From Aurantiacibacter poecillastricola (GTDB lineage Bacteria > Pseudomonadota > Alphaproteobacteria > Sphingomonadales > Sphingomonadaceae), in assembly GCF_030730945.1 (NCBI RefSeq), contig NZ_JAVAMS010000004.1:186001-250000 (forward strand): a DNA stretch of 64,000 bases, written 5' to 3'. Below, piece after piece: positions 45,446 through 53,689 of the stretch. A model generated the notes under the pieces. The model saw nothing but the letters and a program-made list of their open reading frames with translations. It searched no databases and was not told the DNA's origin. How positions within the stretch are numbered: position 1 is the stretch's first letter; each line of letters starts with the position of its first letter. Made by a program: the position numbers and the translations under genes.

Positions 45446-45769
45446 TCAGGACTCGCTCATGTACTGGCGGCGGGCCTCGATAGCCTTTTCCTCCAGCTTG
45501 GCGCGCACCTCGGCCTCGTCCACGTCGCAGCCGGCCTGGGTGAGATCGCCCAGCACCTTGCGGATCACGTCCTCGTCGCCCGCTTCCTCGAAATCGGCCT
45601 GGACGACGGCCTTCTTGTAGGCGTCGGTCTCTTCCTCGGTCAGGTTCATGAGGCCAGCTGCCCATTCACCCACGAGGCGGTTGCGCCGGGCCGCGATCTT
45701 GAAGGCGGTTTCCTCGTCCATCGCGAACTTGGCTTCTTCGCCGCGCTCGCGGTCCTTGAAATTGGTCAT
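45446..45769 (-). CDS. F1-ATPase inhibitor zeta subunit (DUF1476)
   Basis: 107 residues, all helical. FKDRERGEEAKFAMDEE at the N-terminus and ARRNRLVGEWAAGLMNL match the alphaproteobacterial zeta inhibitor of the F1Fo-ATP synthase. The N-terminal inhibitory helix is intact. It is a lineage marker for Alphaproteobacteria. Confidence 0.93.
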   Translation of the reverse strand: MTNFKDRERGEEAKFAMDEETAFKIAARRNRLVGEWAAGLMNLTEEETDAYKKAVVQADFEEAGDEDVIRKVLGDLTQAGCDVDEAEVRAKLEEKAIEARRQYMSES

Positions 45770-45826
45770 GGGCTGCTTGTCCTTGTTATCTGAATTGTCC
45801 GCCTTCCCGGGATAAGGCCTGCCGCC

Positions 45827-46435
45827 TCAGCCCGCAACTCCCGTTCCGCGGGCGAGCCACGGTTTGTCGGCGGCGAGGCGGTTTTCGTAGGTCGCGATGG
45901 TCGCATCCTGGCTCAGGGTCAGGCCGACCTCGTCGAGACCTTCGAGCAGGCAGTGCTTGCGGAAAGGGTCGATCTCGAACGTGAAGCGGTCCTGGAATGG
46001 GGTGGTCACCGTCTGTGCCTCGAGGTCGATGCTGATCGGGTCGGTCTGCGCGACTTCCAGCAAGCGGTCCACCTGCTCCTGCGGCAGCACAACGGTGAGA
46101 ATGCCGTTCTTGAAGGCGTTGCCGGCGAAGATGTCCGAGAAACTGGGCGCGATCACGGCGCGCACACCCATATCGAGCAAGGCCCAGGCGGCATGCTCGC
46201 GGCTGGAGCCACAGCCGAAATTGTCGCCCGCCACAAGGATGGGGGCGCCGGCATACTCTTCCTGGTCGAACACGTTGTCGGGATCCTTCGCACGCACCGC
46301 CTCGAACGCGCCTTCGCCCAGCCCCTCGCGGCTGATGGTCTTGAGCCAGCGGGCAGGGATGATGAGGTCGGTATCGATATTCTTGCGACCGAAGGGGATC
46401 GCCCGGCCCTCTACTTCGCGAAAGGGCTCCATCAA
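45827..46435 (-). CDS. leuD: 3-isopropylmalate dehydratase small subunit
   Basis: 202 residues. [15 protein letters not shown], the [13 protein letters not shown] swivelling-domain motif and [12 protein letters not shown] are intact. Works with LeuC (47105-48547) in leucine synthesis. The start overlaps the stop of a 50-residue membrane protein (ATGA). Confidence 0.96.
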   Translation of the reverse strand: MMEPFREVEGRAIPFGRKNIDTDLIIPARWLKTISREGLGEGAFEAVRAKDPDNVFDQEEYAGAPILVAGDNFGCGSSREHAAWALLDMGVRAVIAPSFSDIFAGNAFKNGILTVVLPQEQVDRLLEVAQTDPISIDLEAQTVTTPFQDRFTFEIDPFRKHCLLEGLDEVGLTLSQDATIATYENRLAADKPWLARGTGVAG

Positions 46436-46584
46436 TCGGTTTCCGGCGCCTCGCCACTGGGGATCGGGCCGGGCTGGGTCGGCTCGTTCTTGCGGCGGCG
46501 ATTGACGTAGAGGAGCGCGGCGGCGACGGCGGCCGAGCCGATGGCACCGGCGATGGCGGCCTTCTTGGGGATGTTGTCGGTCAT
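46432..46584 (-). CDS. small single-pass membrane protein between leuC and leuD
   Basis: 50 residues: N-terminus NIPKKAAI, a membrane helix [17 protein letters not shown], then a basic RRRK stop-transfer and a polar tail rich in P, E and Q. Its stop overlaps the leuD start by ATGA. No known function; I see it as a genuine translated gene because of the coupling. Confidence 0.6.
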   Translation of the reverse strand: MTDNIPKKAAIAGAIGSAAVAAALLYVNRRRKNEPTQPGPIPSGEAPETD

Positions 46585-46623
46585 GGAGAATCCAATGCTC
46601 CCGGCCCGCCGGAGTTGCAAGAT

Positions 46624-47112
46624 TTACGCGAGAAATTCGCGCAGGCCATCCCAGCTTTCGGCCTTCTCGACGAAGCTTTTGGCGGCATGGGCGGGGCTGG
46701 AGGAGGGAAGGGCGATCAGCGCGAGAGCGGTCTGTTCCAGTTGCGGCCTCGCCAGTTTCTCCGAAGCGCGCCCGTTGAAGGCGACCGCGCGCAGATCGGG
46801 CAGGGTGGCCACCAGCGAGGGCAAATCGGTGGCTTGCGCCTCTCGGAGTGCGGCGTCGAGACTGCCCTCACGCTGCGCAGATTCAACCGCGTCCCACAGG
46901 CCGACATGGTGCGCCAGCAGCGTGTCGAGCCGCTGGGGATAGTCAAGCGCGACGAGCGGCGCGTCGATCACCCGCTCCATCAGGTGCCAGAAACGGTTGC
47001 GCGGATGGGCGTAATATTGCGCGGCCTCCAGCGAAGCCTCGCCCGGCAGGCTGCCGAGCACCAGCAGACGCGTATCGGCGCGGACGACGGGCGCGAAGGA
47101 TCGCTTACGCAA
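46624..47112 (-). CDS. DNA-deoxyinosine/hypoxanthine glycosylase-like (UDG superfamily family 6)
   Basis: 162 residues. [23 protein letters not shown] is the hallmark of the HDG branch of the uracil-DNA-glycosylase superfamily, with LPSSSPAH near the C-terminus as the second active-site motif. It overlaps the leuC stop by 8 bp. Repairs deaminated adenine in DNA (family knowledge). Confidence 0.88.
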   Translation of the reverse strand: MRKRSFAPVVRADTRLLVLGSLPGEASLEAAQYYAHPRNRFWHLMERVIDAPLVALDYPQRLDTLLAHHVGLWDAVESAQREGSLDAALREAQATDLPSLVATLPDLRAVAFNGRASEKLARPQLEQTALALIALPSSSPAHAAKSFVEKAESWDGLREFLA

Positions 47113-48547
47113 GCTCGCTCACGAGATCGCGGACATCGGTGAGCCTGCCCGTCACCGCCGCCGCCGCCGCCATGGCAGGCGAGACGAGATGCGTGCGCGC
47201 ACCCGGCCCCTGCCGCCCGACGAAGTTGCGGTTGCTGGTGGAGGCGCAACGTTCTCCAGCAGGAACCTTGTCGGGGTTCATGCCGAGGCAGGCCGAACAG
47301 CCCGGCTCGCGCCATTCGAGCCCTGCTTCGGTGATGATCCTGTCTAGCCCCTCGGCCTCGGCCTGCATCTTCACGAGGCCCGATCCCGGCACGACGATGG
47401 CCCAGCGGATGTTCGGATGCACCTTGCGCCCGCGCAGCACTTCGCAGGCGGCGCGCAGGTCCTCGATGCGGCTGTTGGTGCAGCTGCCGATGAAGACGTT
47501 CTGCACCTCGACCTCTTCCATCGGCGTGCCCGGTTCGAGGCCCATGTAGTCGAGACTGGCGCGTGCCGCTTCCTGCTTGGCGGGATCGGCAAAGCTATCG
47601 GGCGAGGGGACCGTGCCGCCGATGGGAACGACATCCTCCGGACTGGTGCCCCAGGTCACGGTCGGCTCGACATCGCGCGCGTCGATCGTCACGCTCTTGT
47701 CGAAGGTGGCATCGGGATCGGTGCGCAGCGTGCGCCAGTAGGCAACGGCGGCGTCCCATTCGCCGCCCTGTGGCGCGAAGGGGCGTCCCTTCAGGTAGTC
47801 GAAGGTAACATCGTCGGGCGCGATGAGGCCGGCGCGTGCGCCGCCTTCGATGCTCATGTTGGAGACGGTGAGGCGACCTTCCACGCTCATCTGCTCGAAC
47901 ACCTTGCCGCGATATTCGATCACATGGCCGGTGCCGCCCGCCGTGCCGATCACGCCGATGATATGGAGGATGAGATCCTTCGCCGTGACGCCCGGGCCAA
48001 GCTCGCCCTCGACGCGGACTTCCATGGTTTTCGAGGGCTTCAGCAGCAGCGTCTGCGTGGCGAGAACATGCTCCACCTCGCTGGTGCCGATGCCGAAGGC
48101 CAGCGCGCCGATGCCGCCGTGGCAGGCGGTGTGCGAATCGCCGCAGACGATGGTGGTACCTGGCAGCGAGAAACCCTGCTCGGGCCCCACAACGTGCACG
48201 ATCCCCTGCTCGCGCGCGGTCGCGCCGAAATAGCGGATGCCGAAATCCGCCACATTCTTCTCCAGCGCGGCGAGTTGCTGTGCGCTCTGCGGATCCTCGA
48301 TGGGAAGGCGCGCGCCGCTTTCGTCGACCCGCGCGGTGGTTGGCACGTTGTGATCGGGCACCGCCAGCGTCAGTTCGGGGCGGCGCACCTTGCGGCCTGC
48401 AAGGCGCAGCGCCTCGAAAGCCTGCGGGCTGGTGACTTCGTGGACGAGGTGGCGATCGATGAAGACGAGGCAGGTGCCATCGTCCCTGCGTTCGACGACG
48501 TGGGCGTCCCAGATCTTCTCGTAAAGCGTGCGCGGTTTGCTGGCCAT
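47105..48547 (-). CDS. leuC: 3-isopropylmalate dehydratase large subunit
   Basis: 480 residues. The [4Fe-4S] cysteines occur in [14 protein letters not shown] and [25 protein letters not shown] and [19 protein letters not shown] are conserved aconitase-superfamily motifs. ATG 48547 gives the standard start ([16 protein letters not shown]). Confidence 0.96.
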   Translation of the reverse strand: MASKPRTLYEKIWDAHVVERRDDGTCLVFIDRHLVHEVTSPQAFEALRLAGRKVRRPELTLAVPDHNVPTTARVDESGARLPIEDPQSAQQLAALEKNVADFGIRYFGATAREQGIVHVVGPEQGFSLPGTTIVCGDSHTACHGGIGALAFGIGTSEVEHVLATQTLLLKPSKTMEVRVEGELGPGVTAKDLILHIIGVIGTAGGTGHVIEYRGKVFEQMSVEGRLTVSNMSIEGGARAGLIAPDDVTFDYLKGRPFAPQGGEWDAAVAYWRTLRTDPDATFDKSVTIDARDVEPTVTWGTSPEDVVPIGGTVPSPDSFADPAKQEAARASLDYMGLEPGTPMEEVEVQNVFIGSCTNSRIEDLRAACEVLRGRKVHPNIRWAIVVPGSGLVKMQAEAEGLDRIITEAGLEWREPGCSACLGMNPDKVPAGERCASTSNRNFVGRQGPGARTHLVSPAMAAAAAVTGRLTDVRDLVSELA

Positions 48548-48647
48548 GCGGGCCCCGATAGCGCCTGCGGACATTCTCGCCAAGAAATACGCGACGTTTC
48601 CTCTATCGTGTCTTGGAATATTAACCTGCCTCGCCTAATTTACAGTC

Positions 48648-49070
48648 ATGTCAGTCAAACCCTTCACGATTCCCATCAGCATAAAGCCCGATGACATCGA
48701 TTTCATGGGGCACGTGAACAATGCCCGCTACCTCAGCTGGGTGCAGGACGTGGTGCTGCAGCACTGGCAGAAACTCGCGCCTGCAGAAGAGGTGGCGAGC
48801 AAGGCGTGGGTCGCGCTTAAGCACGAGATCACCTATCGACGCCCGGCCTTCCTCGATGACGAGGTGATTGCCGAGACCGTGCTGGAAAAGATCGCCGGTG
48901 CGCGCAGCTTCTACAACACGGTGATCCGCCGCGGCGAGGAAGTGCTGGCAGAGGTGAAATCCATGTGGTGCTGCATCGACAGCGAGACCCTGCGCCCGGC
49001 GCGCATCGACCGCGACGTGGCGGAGCAGTATTTCGGCCTGCCGCGCAAGCAGACGCCGCACACCTCCTGA
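48648..49070 (+). CDS. 4HBT-fold acyl-CoA/acyl-ACP thioesterase
   Basis: 140 residues, hot-dog fold. DIDFMGHVNNARYLSWVQD carries the D-x-x-G-H-x-N-N active-site pattern of the YbgC/FatA-type thioesterases. Single gene with its own promoter region, divergent from leuC. Confidence 0.88.
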   Translation: MSVKPFTIPISIKPDDIDFMGHVNNARYLSWVQDVVLQHWQKLAPAEEVASKAWVALKHEITYRRPAFLDDEVIAETVLEKIAGARSFYNTVIRRGEEVLAEVKSMWCCIDSETLRPARIDRDVAEQYFGLPRKQTPHTS

Positions 49071-49149
49071 GCCCGCATCCGATCCGCCGCCGGAGCACGG
49101 ACTTCAAGCCCGGTTTCGCTTTGCCGATCAACTCCCTATTGCCCGGGTA

Positions 49150-49902
49150 ATGAACACCGCACGCCCCGCCGCAGGGCGCGGGTTCCAGGCCCTGCTGGGA
49201 CTGGGCCTTGCCACCTGCATCTTCGCTGCCTGGCTGGCGCTGCATATCTATGCGATGTTCGTTTTCGAACTCGGCTGGGCGAACGTGCCGCTCGCGCTGG
49301 CCATCGCGGCGCTGCAATGCTGGCTTTCGGTGGGCCTGTTCATCATCAGCCACGATGCGATGCATGGCTCGCTCGCCCCCGGATGGCCGCGGCTCAACAG
49401 CGCTATCGGTGGCGGACTGCTGTTCCTTTATGCAGGCTTCGGCTGGCGCAAGATGCGCGATGCGCATTTCGCCCATCATCGCCACACGGGCTCACCTGAT
49501 GACCCCGACTTCGATGCCGACAATCCGGAGCATTTCTGGCGCTGGTACGGCACCTTCCTGAAGCGCTATTTCGGCTGGCAGTCGGGTCTCTACGTCTCCA
49601 CCATCGTCACGGTCTACTGGCTGGTGGTGGGCGTGCCGATGGCGCAGATCGTGCTGGTGTTCGGCCTGCCCGCCATCGCGTCGAGCATGCAGCTGTTCTA
49701 CTTCGGCACCTACCGCCCGCACCGCCATCCCGCAGCCTTCGTGGACCGGCACAAGGCGCGCTCGGATGCATTCTCGCCGCTTGTAAGCCTCGCAACCTGT
49801 TTCCATTTCGGGTATCATCTGGAACATCACAGGTATCCGCAAACCCCCTGGTGGGCCCTGCCGCGCCGTCGGCGCGAGGTGAGCGGAGCCGAGCGGAGCT
49901 GA
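49150..49902 (+). CDS. crtW: beta-carotene 4-ketolase CrtW
   Basis: 250 residues, membrane-bound di-iron oxygenase. Histidine boxes HDAMHG, HFAHHRH and HFGYHLEHHRYP are complete, with four membrane helices. Converts beta-carotene or zeaxanthin to keto derivatives. Directly followed (3 bp) by crtZ, so the pair predicts astaxanthin-type pigments. Confidence 0.94.
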   Translation: MNTARPAAGRGFQALLGLGLATCIFAAWLALHIYAMFVFELGWANVPLALAIAALQCWLSVGLFIISHDAMHGSLAPGWPRLNSAIGGGLLFLYAGFGWRKMRDAHFAHHRHTGSPDDPDFDADNPEHFWRWYGTFLKRYFGWQSGLYVSTIVTVYWLVVGVPMAQIVLVFGLPAIASSMQLFYFGTYRPHRHPAAFVDRHKARSDAFSPLVSLATCFHFGYHLEHHRYPQTPWWALPRRRREVSGAERS

Positions 49903-49905
49903 AGA

Positions 49906-50406
49906 ATGTCGTTGCTCGAAATCGTCCTCACCGTGCTCGGCGCGGTCGTGTTCATGGAGATGTTCGCCTGGTGGGCGCACAAATACGTGATGCATGGCTG
50001 GGGCTGGGCATGGCACCGCGACCATCACGAGCCGCATGACAAGGTGCTGGAGAAGAACGACCTCTTCGCAGTCGTGTTCGCCAGCATCGTGATCGTGATG
50101 TTTGTTGTCGGCTATTTCGTGTCCGACGCGCTGTGGTGGTTTGCGCTGGGCATCACGATCTATGGCGGCATCTACACGCTGGTGCATGACGGGCTTGTCC
50201 ACCAGCGCTATTTCCGCTGGGTGCCCAAGCGCGGCTATGCCAAGCGGCTGGTGCAGGCGCACAAGCTGCACCACGCCACCATCGGCAAGGAGGGCGGCGT
50301 TAGCTTCGGCTTCGTCTTTGCCGGAGACCCGGCCAGGCTGAAGGCAGAGCTCAGGCGCCAGCGAGAGGCGGGCGAGGCCGTTGTGCGGGACAGCGCAGGC
50401 GCCTGA
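49906..50406 (+). CDS. crtZ: beta-carotene 3-hydroxylase CrtZ
   Basis: 166 residues. Histidine clusters HKYVMHG, HRDHHEPH, HDGLVHQR and HKLHHA are all present; four membrane helices. Adds the 3- and 3'-hydroxyls to beta-ionone rings. Co-transcribed with crtW. Confidence 0.94.
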   Translation: MSLLEIVLTVLGAVVFMEMFAWWAHKYVMHGWGWAWHRDHHEPHDKVLEKNDLFAVVFASIVIVMFVVGYFVSDALWWFALGITIYGGIYTLVHDGLVHQRYFRWVPKRGYAKRLVQAHKLHHATIGKEGGVSFGFVFAGDPARLKAELRRQREAGEAVVRDSAGA

Positions 50407-50472
50407 ACCCCCAGACGAAGAAGGCGCCGACATCCTGCTGGACATCGACGCCTCCGGGTCGTTTTCTGCGTC

Positions 50473-50631
50473 TTATCGCGCGTAATTCACATACAGCCCG
50501 TGGATCAGCCCGGGGATGAACCCCAGCAGGGTAAGGACGAGGTTGAGCAACGTCGTCCCGCCAAGGCCGTGCTTGGCTGCAACGCCAAGGGGCGGAATGA
50601 GAATGGTGGCGATCAGGATCAGAATAGCCAT
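50473..50631 (-). CDS. YqaE/Pmp3 family two-helix membrane protein
   Basis: 52 residues with two membrane helices. ILIATILIPPLGVAAKHG and GFIPGLIHGLYVNY are characteristic of the Pmp3/YqaE family linked to membrane potential and salt stress. It is transcribed in the same direction as the downstream end of the psp cluster. AAAGGAGA precedes the ATG. Confidence 0.9.
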   Translation of the reverse strand: MAILILIATILIPPLGVAAKHGLGGTTLLNLVLTLLGFIPGLIHGLYVNYAR

Positions 50632-50713
50632 TGGGGTCTCCTTTTAGAGTCGTCCCCGTCCATTTGTCCTATCAACGGCTTGCAACGGGCGGCGTTCCAA
50701 GAGGGTCGCGCAC

Positions 50714-51064
50714 TTACTCGGGCCGCGTCCAGATCCAGCCAGCGACCAGCGTCATCACGGCAATCGGTACGATGGCAAGCGGGAAGCCGACCATGATCCC
50801 GGCCAGCACGCCTGCCAGCACCATGAAGGCGAGCGCCATCAGCTTGCTGCGCCGCGCGATGCGGCGATGCTCGCGCCAGTCGCGCAGGGGCGGGCCGTAG
50901 GTCGGATGGTCCAGCAGCCGCGCTTCCCATGCCGGATTGCCGCGCGCGAAGCAGAACAAGGCGCCCAGCAGGAAGACGAAGCCCGGCATCATCGGCAGGA
51001 TCATGCCGATCCAGCCCAGCACGAAGCACACCACGCCCGCCGCCATCCAGAGCGGGCGCGCCAT
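50714..51064 (-). CDS. YbaN (DUF454) family membrane protein
   Basis: 116 residues. GWIGMILPMMPGFVFLLGALFCFARGNPAWEARLLDHPTYGP is the DUF454 signature; three to four helices. Sits 1 bp after the SufE-like stop. Function unknown. Confidence 0.9.
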   Translation of the reverse strand: MARPLWMAAGVVCFVLGWIGMILPMMPGFVFLLGALFCFARGNPAWEARLLDHPTYGPPLRDWREHRRIARRSKLMALAFMVLAGVLAGIMVGFPLAIVPIAVMTLVAGWIWTRPE

Positions 51065-51065
51065 G

Positions 51066-51482
51066 TCAGGCAGCCGCGATGCGCGCGGCGTGTTCCTGCA
51101 CCAGCGCGATCATATTGGGCACGCCCTGCGTGCGGTTGGAAGAGAGCTGGTTCCTGAGGTCGAAGGGAGCGAGTGCTTCGGCAACATCCATCCGGGCCAC
51201 TTGATCCGCAGGCCTGTCCTGCACGGCGGAGATCACCAGCGCGACGATGCCCTTGGTGATGGCGGCATTGCTGTCGGCGAGGAAGTGCAGCTTGTCGCCC
51301 TCGGTGGTGGGATAGACCCACACCTGCGCCGAGCAGCCGCGCACCAGCGTGGCGTCGGTCTTGAGGGCGGCGGGCATTTCGTCCAGCTCGCGGCCCAGTT
51401 CGATCAGCAGGCGATAGCGTTCATCGCCTTCGAGAAATTCGTATTCTTCGCGGATGTCGTCGAGAGTGCGCATCATGCGCAT
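51066..51482 (-). CDS. sufE: SufE-family cysteine desulfurase activator
   Basis: 138 residues. Active-site Cys in VRGCSAQVW and N-terminal YRLLIELGRELDEMP are conserved. Accepts persulfide sulfur from SufS for Fe-S assembly. Start may be ATG 51473, 51476 or 51482. Transcribed with the last psp-cluster gene 14 bp upstream. Confidence 0.92.
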   Translation of the reverse strand: MRMMRTLDDIREEYEFLEGDERYRLLIELGRELDEMPAALKTDATLVRGCSAQVWVYPTTEGDKLHFLADSNAAITKGIVALVISAVQDRPADQVARMDVAEALAPFDLRNQLSSNRTQGVPNMIALVQEHAARIAAA

Positions 51483-51496
51483 CTAGTGTCTCGGCG

Positions 51497-51736
51497 TCAG
51501 AGGTCCACCCCGTTGGCGATGGCTTCCAGCTTGCGGATGCGTTCCTTGAGGTCGGCGATCTCGATGCGGGCCATGCCCTCGCGCGATCCGTTCTCCAGTT
51601 CGGGCGGGGTACGGCGCATCTCCAGCTCGCGGGTCTTGAGCGCGATCCAGGCGTTCCAGCCCCGCAGCGCCGCGGCGCTCAGCATGGCGATGGCAAGCAG
51701 GCAGCTGGTGGCGATCAACAGGTCGATTTGTGTCAT
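51497..51736 (-). CDS. PspB-like small coiled-coil membrane protein, copy 6 (truncated motif)
   Basis: 79 residues: one membrane helix (DLLIATSCLLAIAMLSAAAL), a charged linker, and a coiled coil ending IADLKERIRKLEAIANGVDL. It keeps the ERI-x-x-LE-x-I part of the repeat motif but lacks the final EIExLR segment, so it looks like a degenerate member of the array. ATG 51736 with GGGAG upstream is chosen over ATG 51754. Confidence 0.7.
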   Translation of the reverse strand: MTQIDLLIATSCLLAIAMLSAAALRGWNAWIALKTRELEMRRTPPELENGSREGMARIEIADLKERIRKLEAIANGVDL

Positions 51737-51767
51737 TGTGTCTACTCCCTGCAATTGGCTGCGACGC

Positions 51768-52019
51768 CTAGTCGTCGCGCAAGTTCTCGATTTCCTCGGC
51801 GGTGCGGCGCGAGGGGTCAGTAGCTATGCGTTCAAGCACTTTCACCCGTTCGCGCAATTCCTCGACTTCGCGCTCCAGCTCGGCCTCGCGCGGGGTGTGA
51901 CCGACCGGATTGCCCCTCTCGTCGCGCACGATGCCCTGCTTTGCATCCTGCGAGCGCTTCCAGGCGGCGAACGCCATGCTTGCAAGCACGATGAGAAGAA
52001 CGAAGCCCCAGAAACTCAT
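51768..52019 (-). CDS. PspB-like small coiled-coil membrane protein, copy 5
   Basis: 83 residues. N-terminal membrane helix FWGFVLLIVLASMAFAAW, linker, then coiled coil with RERVKVLERIATD and ending EEIENLRDD. The motif D/E-R-V-x-x-L-E-R-I-x-T-D...E-I-E-x-L-R is common to copies 1-5. Start overlaps the stop of copy 4 by ATGA. No known function beyond the Psp context. Confidence 0.85.
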   Translation of the reverse strand: MSFWGFVLLIVLASMAFAAWKRSQDAKQGIVRDERGNPVGHTPREAELEREVEELRERVKVLERIATDPSRRTAEEIENLRDD

Positions 52020-52297
52020 GCCGCGCTCTCCCGGCGCAGGTCCTCGATCTCGGCGGCAAGGTCGGGCGAGCGGTCGGTGGCGATGCGTTCGAGCACGCGC
52101 ACCCGGTCTTCCAACAGGGTGTCGGCCTTGCGCTCGTCGCGAAGCTGCTGTGCTTTCGCTTCCTCGATCCGGGCCTCCAGCTCAAGCTTGCGCTCTTCGT
52201 GCTCCTGCACCCGCTTGTTCACCATGTAGGCGCAGGGGAAGACGATCATCATCGCTGCAAGGATGAACCAGAAGATCATGGCGAGGTTACCGTCCAT
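52016..52297 (-). CDS. PspB-like small coiled-coil membrane protein, copy 4
   Basis: 93 residues. Membrane helix IFWFILAAMMIVFPCAYMV, long coiled coil (approx. 30-75) rich in E/K/R, then LEDRVRVLERIATDRSPDLA and EIEDLRRE. Start and previous stop overlap by 1 nt (TGATG). The cytoplasmic coiled coil is the expected PspA-binding face by analogy with PspB. Confidence 0.85.
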   Translation of the reverse strand: MDGNLAMIFWFILAAMMIVFPCAYMVNKRVQEHEERKLELEARIEEAKAQQLRDERKADTLLEDRVRVLERIATDRSPDLAAEIEDLRRESAA

Positions 52298-52608
52298 CAG
52301 TTGGCGTCCTTCCTGCCTTCGCGCAGGCTCTCGATCTCGGTGGTGAGATGGTAGCCGCTATCAGTGACGATCCGCTCCACATTGGCGAGGCGGTCCTTCA
52401 TGGAGCCAAGTTCGGCACGCAGTTCGGCGTTTTCCTGGGTGAGGAGCTTCACCCGCTCGATCGCCTGGTCGTTCTTGGGATAGACGGCCTTGCCCCAGCT
52501 GTTTTCCAGCGGATAGCCGTGCTTCATGCGCATCCAGGTGTTTGCAATCCAGCCGACCGTCATGATGGCGACGCCAACGATCACGGTGGTTTCGGTAATC
52601 AGTTCCAT
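52297..52608 (-). CDS. PspB-like small coiled-coil membrane protein, copy 3
   Basis: 103 residues. Membrane helix TTVIVGVAIMTVGWIANTW, then RMKHGYPLENSWGK, a segment shared with copy 2, then coiled coil ending MKDRLANVERIVTDSGYH and EIESLREG. Start overlaps copy 2 stop by 1 nt (TGATG). Confidence 0.85.
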   Translation of the reverse strand: MELITETTVIVGVAIMTVGWIANTWMRMKHGYPLENSWGKAVYPKNDQAIERVKLLTQENAELRAELGSMKDRLANVERIVTDSGYHLTTEIESLREGRKDAN

Positions 52609-52964
52609 CAGATACGCTCCTTCTTTGTCATGTCGAGCGGCACGCCGCTGTCACGGTCCTGCCGGGAAGGCTTGTCGCGCAGCGCCTCGATCTCCTCGGC
52701 CACGGTGTAGCCCTTGTCAGTAACGATACGTTCGAGCACGACCATGCGGTCTTCCATGCGCTCCATCACGTCGCGCAGCTGCTGGTTCTGTTCGCGCAGC
52801 TTCTCGGTCTCGCGCGGATCGGAGCTGTCGATCTTCTCAATCTTGCCGCCCCATTCGTCCTCGAGCGGGTAGCCGTGCTTGGCGCGGATCCAGTTGTCGA
52901 CCAGCCAGCCGATATTGCAGGCTACGATGATGCCGATAATGAAGAGAGCGGTTTCCCAATTCAT
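52608..52964 (-). CDS. PspB-like small coiled-coil membrane protein, copy 2
   Basis: 118 residues. Membrane helix ALFIIGIIVACNIGWLVDNW, then RAKHGYPLEDEWGGK (shared with copy 3), coiled coil with RMEDRMVVLERIVTDKGYTV and EEIEALRDK, and a tail SGVPLDMTKKERI that echoes the tail of copy 1. Start overlaps the stop of copy 1 by 4 nt (ATGA). Confidence 0.85.
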   Translation of the reverse strand: MNWETALFIIGIIVACNIGWLVDNWIRAKHGYPLEDEWGGKIEKIDSSDPRETEKLREQNQQLRDVMERMEDRMVVLERIVTDKGYTVAEEIEALRDKPSRQDRDSGVPLDMTKKERI

Positions 52965-53269
52965 CGGGCGGTCTCCCTTTTCGAGACGTTCAGCGGCACG
53001 CCATTGCCTTCATCGACGGCGCGCTGGTCGCGCAGGGCCTCGATCTGTGTGGCGATGTCGTAGCCCTTGTCGGTGACGATGCGCTCGAGCACTTTCACCC
53101 TGTCTTCCAGTTCCTGCACCCGGCTGGCATATTGCGCCGCCTTCTCGGCGCTCTGGCCGGCGGTCGCCTCGAGCTGCTTTTCGGTGATCTTGCGCTGGTT
53201 CTGCATCCATACGATCAGTACGACCATGATGAACGGTGCCAATGGTATGAGATAGACCCAGTCAAACAT
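52961..53269 (-). CDS. PspB-like small coiled-coil membrane protein, copy 1
   Basis: 102 residues. Membrane helix VYLIPLAPFIMVVLIVWM, coiled coil (approx. 25-60) with LEDRVKVLERIVTDKGYDIA and QIEALRDQ, and tail GNGVPLNVSKRETAR similar to copy 2. 45 bp after pspC with GGGGA before the ATG. It is closest in motif to copies 2 and 3. Confidence 0.85.
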   Translation of the reverse strand: MFDWVYLIPLAPFIMVVLIVWMQNQRKITEKQLEATAGQSAEKAAQYASRVQELEDRVKVLERIVTDKGYDIATQIEALRDQRAVDEGNGVPLNVSKRETAR

Positions 53270-53314
53270 TCGTGTCCCCTTTCCTTGTTCCCTGTCTAGT
53301 CCGTGGGACGCCCC

Positions 53315-53689
53315 TCAGCGCAGCTGTTCGATTTCCTGCGAGAGCCGCGGATTGGCGGAGACGTAGTAGGTCTCCACGTCGGCCAGGCGGCGGTCGATAT
53401 CCTTCATGCGGGCGCGGATTTCTCGCGCAGTGCGCTTCGGGCTCTGCCGGACGCGCTGCCAGTACTGCGTCTCGTCGGGCGCGGTGTAGAGGTGCGGCGG
53501 CTTCTTGTTCAGCAGGATGCCGGCGATGAAGTAGGCGAGGAGCGGCCAGCCCTGTGCGAGCACGAGCACGATCATGGCGAGGCGAACCCACAGCGCGTTG
53601 ACGCCGGTGTAATCGGCGATGCCGGCACAAACACCCATCACCTTGCCATTCACCTTGTCGCGGTAAAGCGTTGTGCGGGGGGTATTCAT
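53315..53689 (-). CDS. pspC: phage-shock protein PspC
   Basis: 124 residues. N-terminal PspC domain starting LYRDKVNGKVMGVCAGIADYTG with membrane helices, then a cytoplasmic helical tail. The tail ends DRRLADVETYYVSANPRLSQEIEQLR, which follows the same E-R-x-x-x-x-x-E...EIExLR pattern as the small paralogues behind it. Start overlaps the pspB stop by ATGA. Inner-membrane sensor of the Psp response. Confidence 0.93.
   Translation of the reverse strand: MNTPRTTLYRDKVNGKVMGVCAGIADYTGVNALWVRLAMIVLVLAQGWPLLAYFIAGILLNKKPPHLYTAPDETQYWQRVRQSPKRTAREIRARMKDIDRRLADVETYYVSANPRLSQEIEQLR

Noticed and set aside
50632..50713. Possible sigma-54 promoter before the YqaE gene
   Set aside because: GC and GG elements are 13 bp apart instead of 10.
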